Origin: Robiginitalea aurantiaca | GTDB lineage: Bacteria; Bacteroidota; Bacteroidia; Flavobacteriales; Flavobacteriaceae | DNA: 64,000 bases | Assembly: GCF_030380815.1 (NCBI RefSeq) | Contig: NZ_JAUDUY010000001.1 | Location: forward strand, 310,001-374,000 | Reading direction: 5' to 3' | Shown: piece after piece, positions 1 through 8,345 of the stretch | Layout: every line of letters starts with the position of its first letter | Numbering within the stretch: position 1 is the first letter of the stretch | The notes under the pieces: model-generated | Databases searched by the model: none | Told to the model about the DNA's origin: nothing | What the model saw: only the letters and a program-made list of their open reading frames with translations | Translations under genes and position numbers: made by a program

Positions 1-1
1 G

Positions 2-256
2 TTTAATGCCATGTTGTTGAGCCTGGCGGCATACAACATGGGCCCGGGAAGAATGAATCAAATTCGCAAAAAAGCTGCTCAACAGGGCCTTAATCCAAAT
101 GAATGGTTCGGGCAGGTGGAGCTAATTGCAGCAAAGGAGATCGGAAGGGAAACCGGGCAGTATGTTAGTAACATTTACAAGTACTACATCTCATTCCGCT
201 CCCTGCAGAGGTATGGCCAGAAAACGGGCAAAACGTATGACGCAAGGAAATCCTGA
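2..256 (+). CDS. Lytic transglycosylase, C-terminal fragment
   Basis: This is the C-terminal end of a gene whose start lies left of the window; the frame is open from base 2. The motif AAYNMGPGR is the hallmark of the SLT-type (goose lysozyme-like) lytic transglycosylase fold, and the tail with NIYKYYISFR matches the usual end of MltD/MltF-like enzymes in Bacteroidota. Such enzymes cut peptidoglycan glycan strands in the periplasm, leaving 1,6-anhydromuramic ends. The catalytic glutamate lies upstream and cannot be seen. The family call is firm; the subfamily is not decidable from 85 residues. Confidence 0.8.
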   Translation, partial: FNAMLLSLAAYNMGPGRMNQIRKKAAQQGLNPNEWFGQVELIAAKEIGRETGQYVSNIYKYYISFRSLQRYGQKTGKTYDARKS

Positions 257-318
257 GGGATATATTAAAAGCTGTTTGCTGGGTAACATGGGTTACATGA
301 TCTGTGGATTTCTCTGAA

Positions 319-326
319 TACCTTTG
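319..326 (+). promoter_or_regulatory. Bacteroidota minus-7 promoter box for the thioredoxin gene
   Basis: TACCTTTG fits the TAnnTTTG minus-7 consensus exactly and lies 20 bases before the thioredoxin ATG at 347. I see no convincing TTG minus-33 element 19-21 bases upstream, so the call rests on the minus-7 box and its position. Confidence 0.5.
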
Positions 327-346
327 TACTTTAAAAATGAAATAGC

Positions 347-709
347 ATGCCTACTGTAAAACTTAATGCTCAAAAATTCAAAGAAGAAATCTTTGATTAC
401 ACCACTGAAAAAGAGTGGAAATATAAAGGGGACAAACCTGCCATCATTGACTTTTATGCAGATTGGTGCGGGCCGTGCAAGATGGTTGCACCTATTCTGG
501 AGCAATTGAGCGATGAAAACCCGGATATTATTATCTATAAGGTGGATACACAGGTAGAGCAGGAACTGGCAGCAGTCTTTCAGATCCGCAGTATCCCCAG
601 TATTTTGTTTATCCCTATGGATAAGCAACCGATGATGCAGGCCGGGGCACTGCCCAAGCACGTTCTTGAAGAGGTCATCCAAAAGGAATTGATGACATCC
701 GTTTCCTAG
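347..709 (+). CDS. Thioredoxin family protein
   Basis: This 120-residue protein has the classical thioredoxin active site WCGPCK (Cys41 and Cys44) after a beta strand, and the cis-proline segment IRSIPSI further on, which together define the fold. There is no signal peptide, so it should be a cytoplasmic dithiol-disulfide reductant. It is slightly longer than E. coli TrxA, with about ten extra N-terminal residues. A promoter box sits directly upstream, suggesting its own transcription. It is close to the arsenate reductase, which may use thioredoxin, but the two genes are on opposite strands and the link is only an inference. Confidence 0.92.
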   Translation: MPTVKLNAQKFKEEIFDYTTEKEWKYKGDKPAIIDFYADWCGPCKMVAPILEQLSDENPDIIIYKVDTQVEQELAAVFQIRSIPSILFIPMDKQPMMQAGALPKHVLEEVIQKELMTSVS

Positions 710-851
710 CGCGATCCACAAATACATTTCCAGGAAGCCTTCAGATTCTCTTGGAGTTTAACGGGAGCCTAATCCAATTCTAACCTGGTTTCAGAAAGCC
801 TGTTCAGGAAGAAGGAAATCCTGTATATTTCGATTATCAATATATTTTCGG

Positions 852-1952
852 ATGAGGCCCTCTTGGATATTATTCCATGTTTTTTGTGTCGTATTTCTCT
901 TTTCAGCAACTTGGTCATTTGCTCAGAATTCCAATGATTCGCTGAAAGCAGTGAAGATGCTGGGACTCAAGATTCACAAAGGATCCGTACTGATTCACAG
1001 CAGGGATCTGAGACCCATTGAAGATTCGTATCCGACCGGAATTGAATTGGATCTGGCGTGGCATAAAATATCACAGCAAGCCTGGGAAAGCTGTCTGTGT
1101 TACCCTAAACTGGGCGTTGCACTCACCTACTGGGGGTATGATAACAAAGAAGTACTTGGACAGGGGCTGACGGGGCTTTTTTACATCGAACCTGTATTTA
1201 ATACGAAAGGACGCATAAATTATTCCATTCGGGCGGGCTTTGGGTTGTCCTATCAAAACAGTCCTTATGACTCCATTCAAAACCCCAATAATTTAAGCTA
1301 TAGTACCTACCTGGGATTTCCCCTGCAATTGGGGGGAAGCGTGCATTTCAGGATTAAATCCCGATGGTTATTGAATGCCAGTCTGATGTACAACCACATT
1401 TCTAACGGGGGCATCAGGCAACCCAATAAGGGGATTAACTGGCCTTCTTTGGGAATTGGAATGGCCTATTATTTAAATGAATTTGAGTTCAGGGAAAGGG
1501 CGAATATCGACTGGAGGGCCCTGGGTCCGCCCCAAAAAAGATGGGATTTTACACTTTTTGTCGCCTATGAGGAGCCGCGGGAGAATCTGTTCCTGTTTTC
1601 CCCCGGGTTGGAGGTCAAGTGGAGCAGGCAATTTGCAAGGGTCAATGCCTATACGCTCGGAGGTGAGTTTATGTATGACAACGGAACGGGCTATGTGCTG
1701 GAGACTATGGGTAAAAAGCCTAATTCGGTAAAGGCCGGACTAGCTGCCGGACATGAGTTCTTATTGGGGAAGTTCCTGTTCAGTCAACAGTTCGGGGTCT
1801 ATCTCAGCAACCCCAATCCCGAGCATCCGCAGGTGTATCAGCGGTATGGACTGGTGTATAGATTTGACAAGACCTTTAGCGCGGGCATTAACTTAAAAGC
1901 ACATGGGCATGTAGCCAACTTCCTCGATTTCAGGATGGGTATTTCGCTTTGA
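852..1952 (+). CDS. PagL-like acyloxyacyl hydrolase (lipid A deacylase), outer membrane
   Basis: The 366-residue product starts with a signal peptide ending near SFAQ. In its middle it carries the motif YNHISNGG followed by N and G residues, which matches the His-Ser active site of PagL / lipid A 3-O-deacylases (His182, Ser184). The rest alternates in a beta-barrel-like pattern and ends in a hydrophobic strand, as outer-membrane proteins do. The family removes an acyl chain from lipid A. It is longer than proteobacterial PagL (about 185 residues), as usual for Bacteroidota members, whose substrate has not been shown to my knowledge. A near-consensus minus-7 box (TATATTTC, 824-831) precedes it. 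Confidence 0.75.
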   Translation: MRPSWILFHVFCVVFLFSATWSFAQNSNDSLKAVKMLGLKIHKGSVLIHSRDLRPIEDSYPTGIELDLAWHKISQQAWESCLCYPKLGVALTYWGYDNKEVLGQGLTGLFYIEPVFNTKGRINYSIRAGFGLSYQNSPYDSIQNPNNLSYSTYLGFPLQLGGSVHFRIKSRWLLNASLMYNHISNGGIRQPNKGINWPSLGIGMAYYLNEFEFRERANIDWRALGPPQKRWDFTLFVAYEEPRENLFLFSPGLEVKWSRQFARVNAYTLGGEFMYDNGTGYVLETMGKKPNSVKAGLAAGHEFLLGKFLFSQQFGVYLSNPNPEHPQVYQRYGLVYRFDKTFSAGINLKAHGHVANFLDFRMGISL

Positions 1953-2022
1953 GCGCGAAAGTGGGATTTATAAGGAATGTGGAAAGCGAGGTCAAACGGG
2001 AAGGTTCAAAGCTATCCGGATA

Positions 2023-3060
2023 TCATTGGAGAAAGTATTTCTTCCGCAGCCAGAAAGAGACACGGACCAAAAGTATCAGCGCAGGAACTTCCACCAGGGG
2101 TCCGATAACCCCGGCAAACGCCTGGCCCGAATTTAATCCGAAAACTGCAATAGCGACAGCAATAGCCAACTCAAAGTTGTTCCCAGCTGCCGTAAAGGCA
2201 ACCGACGCCGTTTTATCGTAGTCCGCACCGATTGCCCTGCTCAGGAAAAAACCGATCAGGAACATAAGTATGAAGTAGATCAATAAGGGGATTGCAATGA
2301 TCAGAACATCCCGGGGAATTGTTACAATAAGCTCTCCCTTGAGGGAAAACATGACTACGATGGTAAAGAGGAGTGCAACCAGGGTTATGGGGGAAATTGC
2401 CGGGATGAATTTTTCGGTATACCACTGCGCTCCTTTGATCCTGACCAGGATCAGACGGCTTAAAATGCCCATTAAAAAGGGAATCCCCAGATAGATGGCG
2501 ACACTTTCGGCAATGGTGCCTATGGAAATGTCGACGATAGCTCCCTCAAACCCAAAATAAGGGGGAAGTATCGTTATAAAGATCCAGGCGTAGAAACTAT
2601 AGGCAAAGACCTGAAAAATGCTGTTTAAAGCAACCAGGCCTGCGCCGTATTCGCTGCTTCCCTCAGCGAGGTCATTCCATACCAAGACCATTGCAATGCA
2701 ACGGGCCAGGCCGATCAGGATAAGGCCAACCATATACTCTGGATAGTCCTGTAAAAAAACAATAGCCAGAATAAACATCAATACGGGTCCGATGATCCAG
2801 TTTAAGATCAGGGATATGGTCAAAACCTTTGTGTTGCGAAAGACCTTCGGCAAAAGGGCGTAGTTTGCCTTGGCCAATGGGGGGTACATCATCAGAATCA
2901 GGCCGATGGCGATAGGAATGTTGGTGGTTCCCACACTAAAAGAATTAATGATCTCAGGAAAAGTGGGCAGGAAATATCCAATACCAACCCCTAGAGCCAT
3001 AGCAATAAAGATCCAGAGGGTTAGGTTTCGATCCAGGAAACTGAGTTTCTTTTCAGTCAT
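2023..3060 (-). CDS. ACR3-family arsenite efflux permease
   Basis: The 345-residue membrane protein has about ten hydrophobic segments. The stretch with [16 protein letters not shown] matches the conserved cysteine-containing helix of ACR3 transporters, where the Cys is needed for arsenite export. It should extrude As(III) using the proton motive force. It begins two bases after the stop of the upstream arsenate reductase gene, so the two are co-transcribed. Length is normal for bacterial ACR3 proteins. The neighbouring arsC and arsR genes make the assignment secure. Confidence 0.93.
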   Translation of the reverse strand: MTEKKLSFLDRNLTLWIFIAMALGVGIGYFLPTFPEIINSFSVGTTNIPIAIGLILMMYPPLAKANYALLPKVFRNTKVLTISLILNWIIGPVLMFILAIVFLQDYPEYMVGLILIGLARCIAMVLVWNDLAEGSSEYGAGLVALNSIFQVFAYSFYAWIFITILPPYFGFEGAIVDISIGTIAESVAIYLGIPFLMGILSRLILVRIKGAQWYTEKFIPAISPITLVALLFTIVVMFSLKGELIVTIPRDVLIIAIPLLIYFILMFLIGFFLSRAIGADYDKTASVAFTAAGNNFELAIAVAIAVFGLNSGQAFAGVIGPLVEVPALILLVRVSFWLRKKYFLQ

Positions 3061-3062
3061 GG

Positions 3063-3692
3063 TTAAGCCTTGATTTTGGAGAAAACATAAAATAGTTCGG
3101 TTGCAATTTGCAGACTTCGTTCACGATACATTTCTTGTTGTAGCGGCGTATTGTCAGAGGTTTTGGGGTCTTCATAGGGTAATGAGATGCGAATTTCAGC
3201 TCCGGGAATAAAAGGACAACCTTCATCTGCCTGGGTACACGTCATCACCGCTGCGAATTCTGATTGCGGATTGAAATGGTCATCAAACCGCTTAGAAAAC
3301 CCGATTACCGGATGGGCGTCAGCCCCGAATTTGATGCTGTACACAGGATTGGTATCCTTTGAGAGTGTTTCGATCTGAAACCCTTTAGCGCTGAGTGTTT
3401 CCGCCACCATAGGGAAAAGTGCCGTAGCCTCTGTACCCCCTGAGTAACAAAAGACATTCTCAATATCGCAATATGCGGCCATTGTTTGGGCCCATACCTG
3501 GGACAAGTGACTTCTGCGGGAATTGTGGGTGCAGATAAAATTCAAGCGGATGTGTTTGGAGTCTTCTATCTTATGGCGGATAAACCCGATCAGGGGCTGC
3601 AATAAGGCCTTGCGTTCAATGCTAAGATTTTCAGGTTTAAGACCCTGTATGACCTCCTTAATTTCAGGAAACGTCTTCAATGGCATCTTCAT
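3063..3692 (-). CDS. arsC: Arsenate reductase, low-molecular-weight phosphatase type
   Basis: The protein (209 residues) carries the phosphatase P-loop C-x5-R-S as CTHNSRRS (nucleophile Cys54, Arg60), typical of low-molecular-weight tyrosine phosphatase-fold ArsC. It has an N-terminal helical extension of about 45 residues before the fold. The family reduces arsenate to arsenite with electrons from thioredoxin or a similar donor. Further cysteines ([10 protein letters not shown]) could form the relay disulfide. It lies between arsR and the ACR3 permease, so arsenite made here would be exported directly. A plain tyrosine phosphatase function cannot be excluded from sequence but the operon argues against it. 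Confidence 0.88.
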   Translation of the reverse strand: MKMPLKTFPEIKEVIQGLKPENLSIERKALLQPLIGFIRHKIEDSKHIRLNFICTHNSRRSHLSQVWAQTMAAYCDIENVFCYSGGTEATALFPMVAETLSAKGFQIETLSKDTNPVYSIKFGADAHPVIGFSKRFDDHFNPQSEFAAVMTCTQADEGCPFIPGAEIRISLPYEDPKTSDNTPLQQEMYRERSLQIATELFYVFSKIKA

Positions 3693-3773
3693 CGGTTTAT
3701 AGGTTGTAGAATTTGAAATTTCTTTCAGACTTTAGCCAGCAAGGCATTAAAAGGGTTGGGATGCGCACTGCCT

Positions 3774-4106
3774 TTAGCAACACAAATCCCCGGGGGCAAC
3801 GTCCTGATCCAGAAACCCAATGAGGACCTCTTTGATCGATTCCCAGGCATGGACGTCAATACAGTAGCACACACTGGTGCCTTCGATATTGCCTTTAATC
3901 AGACCAACTTGCTTCAATTCTTTTAAATGTTGGGAAATGGTCGGCTGTGCTAACCCGATCTCGCTTACCAGCTCTCCGCAGATACAGGACTCCGCTTTAA
4001 ACAGATGTTGAACAATGGCTACTCGTGCCGGATGCCCGAGGGCTTTTGCAATTGTAGCAATCCGATTTTGCCCTTCGGTAAATATTTCACTTTTAGTTAA
4101 GCCCAT
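3774..4106 (-). CDS. arsR: ArsR/SmtB-family arsenic-responsive repressor
   Basis: I choose the ATG at 4106, giving 110 residues that begin MGLTKSEIF. A longer reading from a TTG at 4130 would run through the promoter and operator. The winged helix-turn-helix is clear (LAQPTISQHLKELKQVGLI). The metalloid site is the C-x-C of SCICGEL at the start of the DNA-binding region, like the CVCDL motif of ArsR, and the protein ends in two cysteines. Binding of As(III) would release it from DNA. The operator candidate at 4114-4133 lies directly before the start codon. It heads the arsR-arsC-ACR3 operon. Confidence 0.92.
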   Translation of the reverse strand: MGLTKSEIFTEGQNRIATIAKALGHPARVAIVQHLFKAESCICGELVSEIGLAQPTISQHLKELKQVGLIKGNIEGTSVCYCIDVHAWESIKEVLIGFLDQDVAPGDLCC

Positions 4107-4113
4107 TACAACT

Positions 4114-4135
4114 TTATTGGTATATCGCAATAATA
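4114..4135 (-). promoter_or_regulatory. Likely ArsR operator overlapping the ars promoter
   Basis: TTATTG (4114-4119), eight bases, then CAATAA (4128-4133) form a perfect inverted repeat eight bases upstream of the arsR ATG. On the minus strand TATTATTG (4135-4128) is one mismatch from the TAnnTTTG minus-7 box, so a repressor bound here would block the promoter. The spacing suits an ArsR/SmtB dimer. Assignment to ArsR is inferred from position. Confidence 0.6.
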
Positions 4136-4289
4136 CGATTAAATTAGAAAACTAAAGCCTGATCAAAGCAATATTTTAAAAGCCAGAATCCGGCCAGGTG
4201 GAGGATTTATAGCAATAAGGTTCTGAAGTAACTCTGGCAGGACTATTTATTTTGCTATTTTTATGGAATTGAAAATATCAAATCCAATC

Positions 4290-7200
4290 ATGAAAAAAAT
4301 TCTCCCCCTTTTACTCCTCAGTCTTCTGTTTACATTTCTCGGAACTCCTTTAAATGCACAGCGCAAAAAAAAGGATAATCCCGAGCAAACCAAGGCAGGA
4401 CTTCCCCTTCAGGCTTTTAAATTCCGGAACATCGGGCCTGCTTTTCTTTCTGGTCGCATCGCGGATATCGCTGTACACCCCGAGAATGACAATGTCTGGT
4501 ATGTTGCCGTAGGATCGGGAGGCGTTTGGAAAACCGTGAATTCAGGAACCACCTGGACCCCCTTGTTCGACACACAGAAATCCTATTCCACAGGTTGTGT
4601 CACGATAGACCCCAGCAATCCCGCGACCATTTGGGTCGGATCCGGGGAAGATGTCGGCGGACGACACGTGGCATATGGCGATGGGGTTTACCGGTCGCCG
4701 GATGGCGGTAAAACCTGGGAGAATCTTGGGCTGAAAAACACCCAGCACATTGCGCGCATCCTGGTTCATCCGGATAACAGCGACGTGGTTTGGGTAGCGG
4801 CTCAGGGACCCCTTTGGAACAAAGGAGGGGAACGCGGGGTTTACAAAACAACGGACGGTGGACTCACCTGGAACCGGGTGCTCGGTAACGACGAGTGGAC
4901 TGGGGCTACGGACCTGATTATGGACCCCAGGGATCCACAGGTGCTTTATGCAGCGACCTGGGATCGCCACCGGACTGTGGCAGCACTCATGGGAGGAGGT
5001 CCCGGATCGGGGATTCACCGTTCTACTGACGGAGGGGAAACCTGGACAAAACTCTCTACAGGTCTTCCTAAATCGAATATGGGGAAGATCGGTATCGCCA
5101 TTTCACCCCAGCAGCCGGACGTGATCTACGCCGCCATTGAACTGGACCGCACTACGGGAGGCGTATTTCGCTCTGAAGACCGGGGGGCCTCCTGGAAAAA
5201 GATGTCCAATACAGTGTCCGGCGCTACCGGCCCGCATTACTACCAGGAATTGTACGCGAGCCCGCATAAGTTTGATCGCTTGTATCTGATGAATGTCCGT
5301 GTACTCACCTCTGACGATGGGGGCAAAACCTTTGTGCAACTCAAAGAAGAGGATAAACACTCCGACAACCACGCCCTGGTTTTTAAAAAGGACGACCCGG
5401 ATTACCTGATGTTGGGCACAGATGCGGGTATCTATGAGAGTTTTGACCTGGCAGAAACCTGGAAATATCACAAGAACCTTCCCCTGACCCAGTTTTACAA
5501 GGTTGCCGTGAACAATGCAGAACCTTTTTACCATATTTTCGGGGGTACACAGGATAACGGGTCGGCCGGGGGACCTTCCGCTACGGATGAGCGTGAAGGC
5601 ATCAGCAATAAACACTGGTATAAAACCCTCTTCGCGGACGGACACCAATCTGCCACAGACCCCGAGTACGACAATATCATCTACGCCGAAACCCAGCAGG
5701 GCGGCCTGCATCGTGTGGACCTGGCGACCGGGGAGCAGGTTTTTATACAACCTCAGGCGCGCAAAGGTGAACCTCACGAAAGGTTCAATTGGGATGCCCC
5801 TATTTTAGTATCCCCACACGATCCCGCACGGCTTTATTTTGCCTCCTACCGCGTATGGAAATCTGAAAGCCGGGGTGACGACTGGCAACCCATTTCAGGG
5901 GACCTGACACGAAATGAAGAGCGTCTGTCATTACCGATTATGGGCCGGCAGCAATCCTGGGATAATGCCTGGGATGTCGGGGCCATGTCCAACTACAATA
6001 CGATTACTTCCCTGAGTGAATCCCCCGTTCAGGAGGGAGTGCTTTACGCGGGTACTGACGACGGCTTTATCGCCGTTAGTGCTAACGGAGGTGACGATTG
6101 GGATCGCATCCCGGTCACGCGATTGGGACTTCCGGAGCGCAGTTTTGTAAACGATATCAAAGCGGATTTACACGACGCCAATACCGTTTATGTTGTGCTG
6201 GACAATCACAAGGAAGGGGATTTTAACCCGTACCTTTTCAAGAGTACCGATAAGGGCAAAACCTGGAGGTCCATGTCCTCAAACCTGCCTGAGCGCACAC
6301 TACTCTGGCGAATCGTTCAGGACCACGTAGATCCAAACCTTTTCTTCCTGGCTACTGAGTTTGGGGTGTATACTTCTCTGGATGGAGGAGCAAACTGGCA
6401 AAAATTACCGGGCACCCCGAATATGGGATTCAGGGACCTGGTGATCCAAAAACGGGAGAACGATTTAGTAGCTGCCTCTTTTGGCCGTGGCTTCTTTGTG
6501 TTGGACGATTACAGTGCCCTTCGAAATATGACACCCGAAGCCCTCGACTCTCAGGGAATGTTATTCGCTCCGCGAACAGCTAAATGGTATGTTCCGCGAA
6601 GTAACCTGGGAAATACTGGGGCGGATTACTATATCGCCGACAACCCGGATTTTGGGGCGGTTTTCACCTATTACCTCAAAGATGAGTTCACCACGGCCAA
6701 ACAGGCACGTAAAAAAGCGGAAAAAGAAGCCAATGAGAAAGGAATGGATATTCCGTTTCCGGGCTATGACGCTTTGGACCAGGAGAATAGCGAACAACCG
6801 GCCCGGGTATGGATTACCATTAAGGATGCCCAGGGCAATGTCATCCGGCATCTGCAGCAAAAAGCGGAAAAGGGAACCCATCGCTTGGCCTGGGACCTGC
6901 GCCATGCCAGTACCCGCGCCATAGATCCAGATCGATCCGGCGGTGGCGGTGGCTGGTGGAATCGCGGACCCCTGGGTGTCCCGGGGATGTATACCGCATC
7001 CCTTGCACTTGAAAAGGAGGGTACAGTTACCCCAATGGGCAATGAAGTTCAATTTGAAGTGAAGCCCGTACAAGAAGGGACACTGAAAGGCATGGACTAT
7101 GCGAGTTATAATGAATACAGGCAGGAACTCACAGGATTACAGCGCGATTTTGAGATGCTCAGTGATCAATACGATCAGGCGGAAACCGCGTTGAAAGGAT

Positions 7201-7547
7201 TCCAGAAAGCACTTCCACTGGTGACGGGATCCCCTGCGGGCCTGGCCTCAGATGTACAGGAGTTGGAGAAAGCCCTGCGCACGCTTGAAATCAAAGCCGA
7301 AGGGAGTCCGGCCCGAAATGAGATCGGGGAACGCAACCCGCCTTCAGCCCAATCCCATTTGGGGGTAGCCAGTCGCGGCTTGGCTACGACCTATGGCCCG
7401 ACACCTTTACACAGAAAAAGTCTGGCCATAGCACGGGAAATGTTGGGTGAATTGAAACCGGAGATGACCCGGATATCAGACCAGATGGTACCGGCACTTG
7501 CCCGTAAACTTGAACAGGCCGGAGCACCTTATATAAAGGGAAACTAA
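4290..7547 (+). CDS. Secreted Asp-box (BNR) beta-propeller protein, sortilin-like
   Basis: The product has a signal peptide (MKKILPLLLLSLLFTFLG, cleavage near NAQ) and then many Asp-box repeats of the SxDxGxTW type, for example [24 protein letters not shown] and STDKGKTW, spread over about 700 residues. This pattern marks the VPS10/sortilin-type or glycosyl-hydrolase BNR propeller. The last 300 residues are a separate region with coiled-coil-like stretches. Members are often annotated as glycosyl hydrolases, but I see no defined catalytic set, so the substrate is unknown. The in-frame ATG at 4263 is possible; I prefer 4290 because a minus-7-like TATTTTG at 4248-4254 leaves almost no leader for 4263. 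A paralogue lies at 57781-60912. Confidence 0.8.
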   Translation: MKKILPLLLLSLLFTFLGTPLNAQRKKKDNPEQTKAGLPLQAFKFRNIGPAFLSGRIADIAVHPENDNVWYVAVGSGGVWKTVNSGTTWTPLFDTQKSYSTGCVTIDPSNPATIWVGSGEDVGGRHVAYGDGVYRSPDGGKTWENLGLKNTQHIARILVHPDNSDVVWVAAQGPLWNKGGERGVYKTTDGGLTWNRVLGNDEWTGATDLIMDPRDPQVLYAATWDRHRTVAALMGGGPGSGIHRSTDGGETWTKLSTGLPKSNMGKIGIAISPQQPDVIYAAIELDRTTGGVFRSEDRGASWKKMSNTVSGATGPHYYQELYASPHKFDRLYLMNVRVLTSDDGGKTFVQLKEEDKHSDNHALVFKKDDPDYLMLGTDAGIYESFDLAETWKYHKNLPLTQFYKVAVNNAEPFYHIFGGTQDNGSAGGPSATDEREGISNKHWYKTLFADGHQSATDPEYDNIIYAETQQGGLHRVDLATGEQVFIQPQARKGEPHERFNWDAPILVSPHDPARLYFASYRVWKSESRGDDWQPISGDLTRNEERLSLPIMGRQQSWDNAWDVGAMSNYNTITSLSESPVQEGVLYAGTDDGFIAVSANGGDDWDRIPVTRLGLPERSFVNDIKADLHDANTVYVVLDNHKEGDFNPYLFKSTDKGKTWRSMSSNLPERTLLWRIVQDHVDPNLFFLATEFGVYTSLDGGANWQKLPGTPNMGFRDLVIQKRENDLVAASFGRGFFVLDDYSALRNMTPEALDSQGMLFAPRTAKWYVPRSNLGNTGADYYIADNPDFGAVFTYYLKDEFTTAKQARKKAEKEANEKGMDIPFPGYDALDQENSEQPARVWITIKDAQGNVIRHLQQKAEKGTHRLAWDLRHASTRAIDPDRSGGGGGWWNRGPLGVPGMYTASLALEKEGTVTPMGNEVQFEVKPVQEGTLKGMDYASYNEYRQELTGLQRDFEMLSDQYDQAETALKGFQKALPLVTGSPAGLASDVQELEKALRTLEIKAEGSPARNEIGERNPPSAQSHLGVASRGLATTYGPTPLHRKSLAIAREMLGELKPEMTRISDQMVPALARKLEQAGAPYIKGN

Positions 7548-7559
7548 AATAAGATCAGG

Positions 7560-7595
7560 GCGGGCCATGATTTGCGAAAGGCGTGGCTCGCTTTT
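7560..7595 (+). terminator. Probable rho-independent terminator after the Asp-box gene
   Basis: GCGGGCCA (7560-7567) pairs with TGGCTCGC (7584-7591), with one G-U pair, around a 16-base loop, followed by four Ts. It starts 12 bases after the stop codon at 7547. The U-tract is short. Confidence 0.5.
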
Positions 7596-7799
7596 AGATT
7601 GCACTACATTTTGGTGGATTTGCAAATAGGAACACCGGTATTGGCTTGATCCTGTGTGCATCGGCCAGTACAATAAAATGGCTTATTTCACGGTTTAATA
7701 CCAGAAAGTTATTGGTTATGGGGCGTCCTTTCGGATTGAAAGATGCGCGAATTCATGTTGAAATTTTGTTCAATAGACGCCATAAACCTCAAGATTTCA

Positions 7800-7807
7800 T
7801 AGCTTTG
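7800..7807 (+). promoter_or_regulatory. Minus-7 promoter box of the copper operon
   Basis: TAGCTTTG is an exact TAnnTTTG match only eight bases before the ATG at 7816, so the transcript should be nearly leaderless. A matching TTG at the normal 19-21 base spacing is not seen, which may mean that an activator is needed. No copper regulator gene is found next to it in this window. Confidence 0.55.
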
Positions 7808-7815
7808 TACTATAA

Positions 7816-8238
7816 ATGAAAGAAGTAGTACGTAAAATAGCATCCCTCTGTATGGCACTTTTGGTGCTGTTTTCCACCTTATCATTTTCGGTGGGGATGC
7901 ACTTTTGTGGAGACCACCTCGTGGATTTTAGCCTTTTTGAAAGCGGGGATACCTGCATGATGAAGGCCGAATCCGAAGCATCTTCGAGCTCGTGCGAGAT
8001 GATGGCAATGAAGACAGACTGCTGCTCCGATGTGGAATTTGTGGTTGAAGGACAACAGGATCTCAAACTTTCTTTTGACCAGCTTTCTTTTGATCAACAG
8101 GTGTTTGTTACCTCGTTGGCCATCTCATACGTTGGCCTGTACGAAGGCACTGCAGAGAATGCAATATTCTTCAAAGATTATTCCCCACCACCGCTGATAC
8201 GGGACGTTCAGATCCTGGATCAGACCTTCCTTATTTGA
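7816..8238 (+). CDS. HYC_CC_PP family protein, periplasmic, copper operon
   Basis: The 140-residue protein begins with a signal-anchor-like hydrophobic segment, then shows the three marks of this Bacteroidota family: an H-[YF]-C motif (HFCG), a Cys pair (DCCSD) and a PP motif near the C-terminus (YSPPPL). There are further Cys and Met residues (TCMMK, SCEMMAMK), a composition suited to Cu(I) binding. The family is regularly found just before CusA-type efflux genes, as here. The molecular role is unknown; a periplasmic copper-binding or sensing factor is a reasonable inference from residues and place. Confidence 0.82.
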   Translation: MKEVVRKIASLCMALLVLFSTLSFSVGMHFCGDHLVDFSLFESGDTCMMKAESEASSSSCEMMAMKTDCCSDVEFVVEGQQDLKLSFDQLSFDQQVFVTSLAISYVGLYEGTAENAIFFKDYSPPPLIRDVQILDQTFLI

Positions 8239-8345
8239 TTTTTAAACCATGGAATTACAATCCTGATGGCCTGTGCCGTTAGGGGCTATCCTATTCGTTG
8301 GGTAGTTTGTTTACACACTTTCTAATGGTTTAATCATCATTTCCC

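Noticed and set aside
1942-1960. TTTCGC/GCGAAA hairpin at the end of the PagL-like gene
   Set aside because: It includes the stop codon region and lacks a T-tract, so evidence for a terminator is too weak.
3693-3773. Frame after arsR reading VAKGSAHPNPFNALLAKV
   Set aside because: It would need a frameshift at the end of arsR. The unshifted ArsR ends normally with two cysteines, so I treat the stretch as intergenic, perhaps a trace of a lost gene.
4263-4289. Upstream ATG of the first Asp-box gene
   Set aside because: It lies only eight bases after a minus-7-like box and puts nine polar residues before the signal peptide; 4290 is preferred, though not proven.
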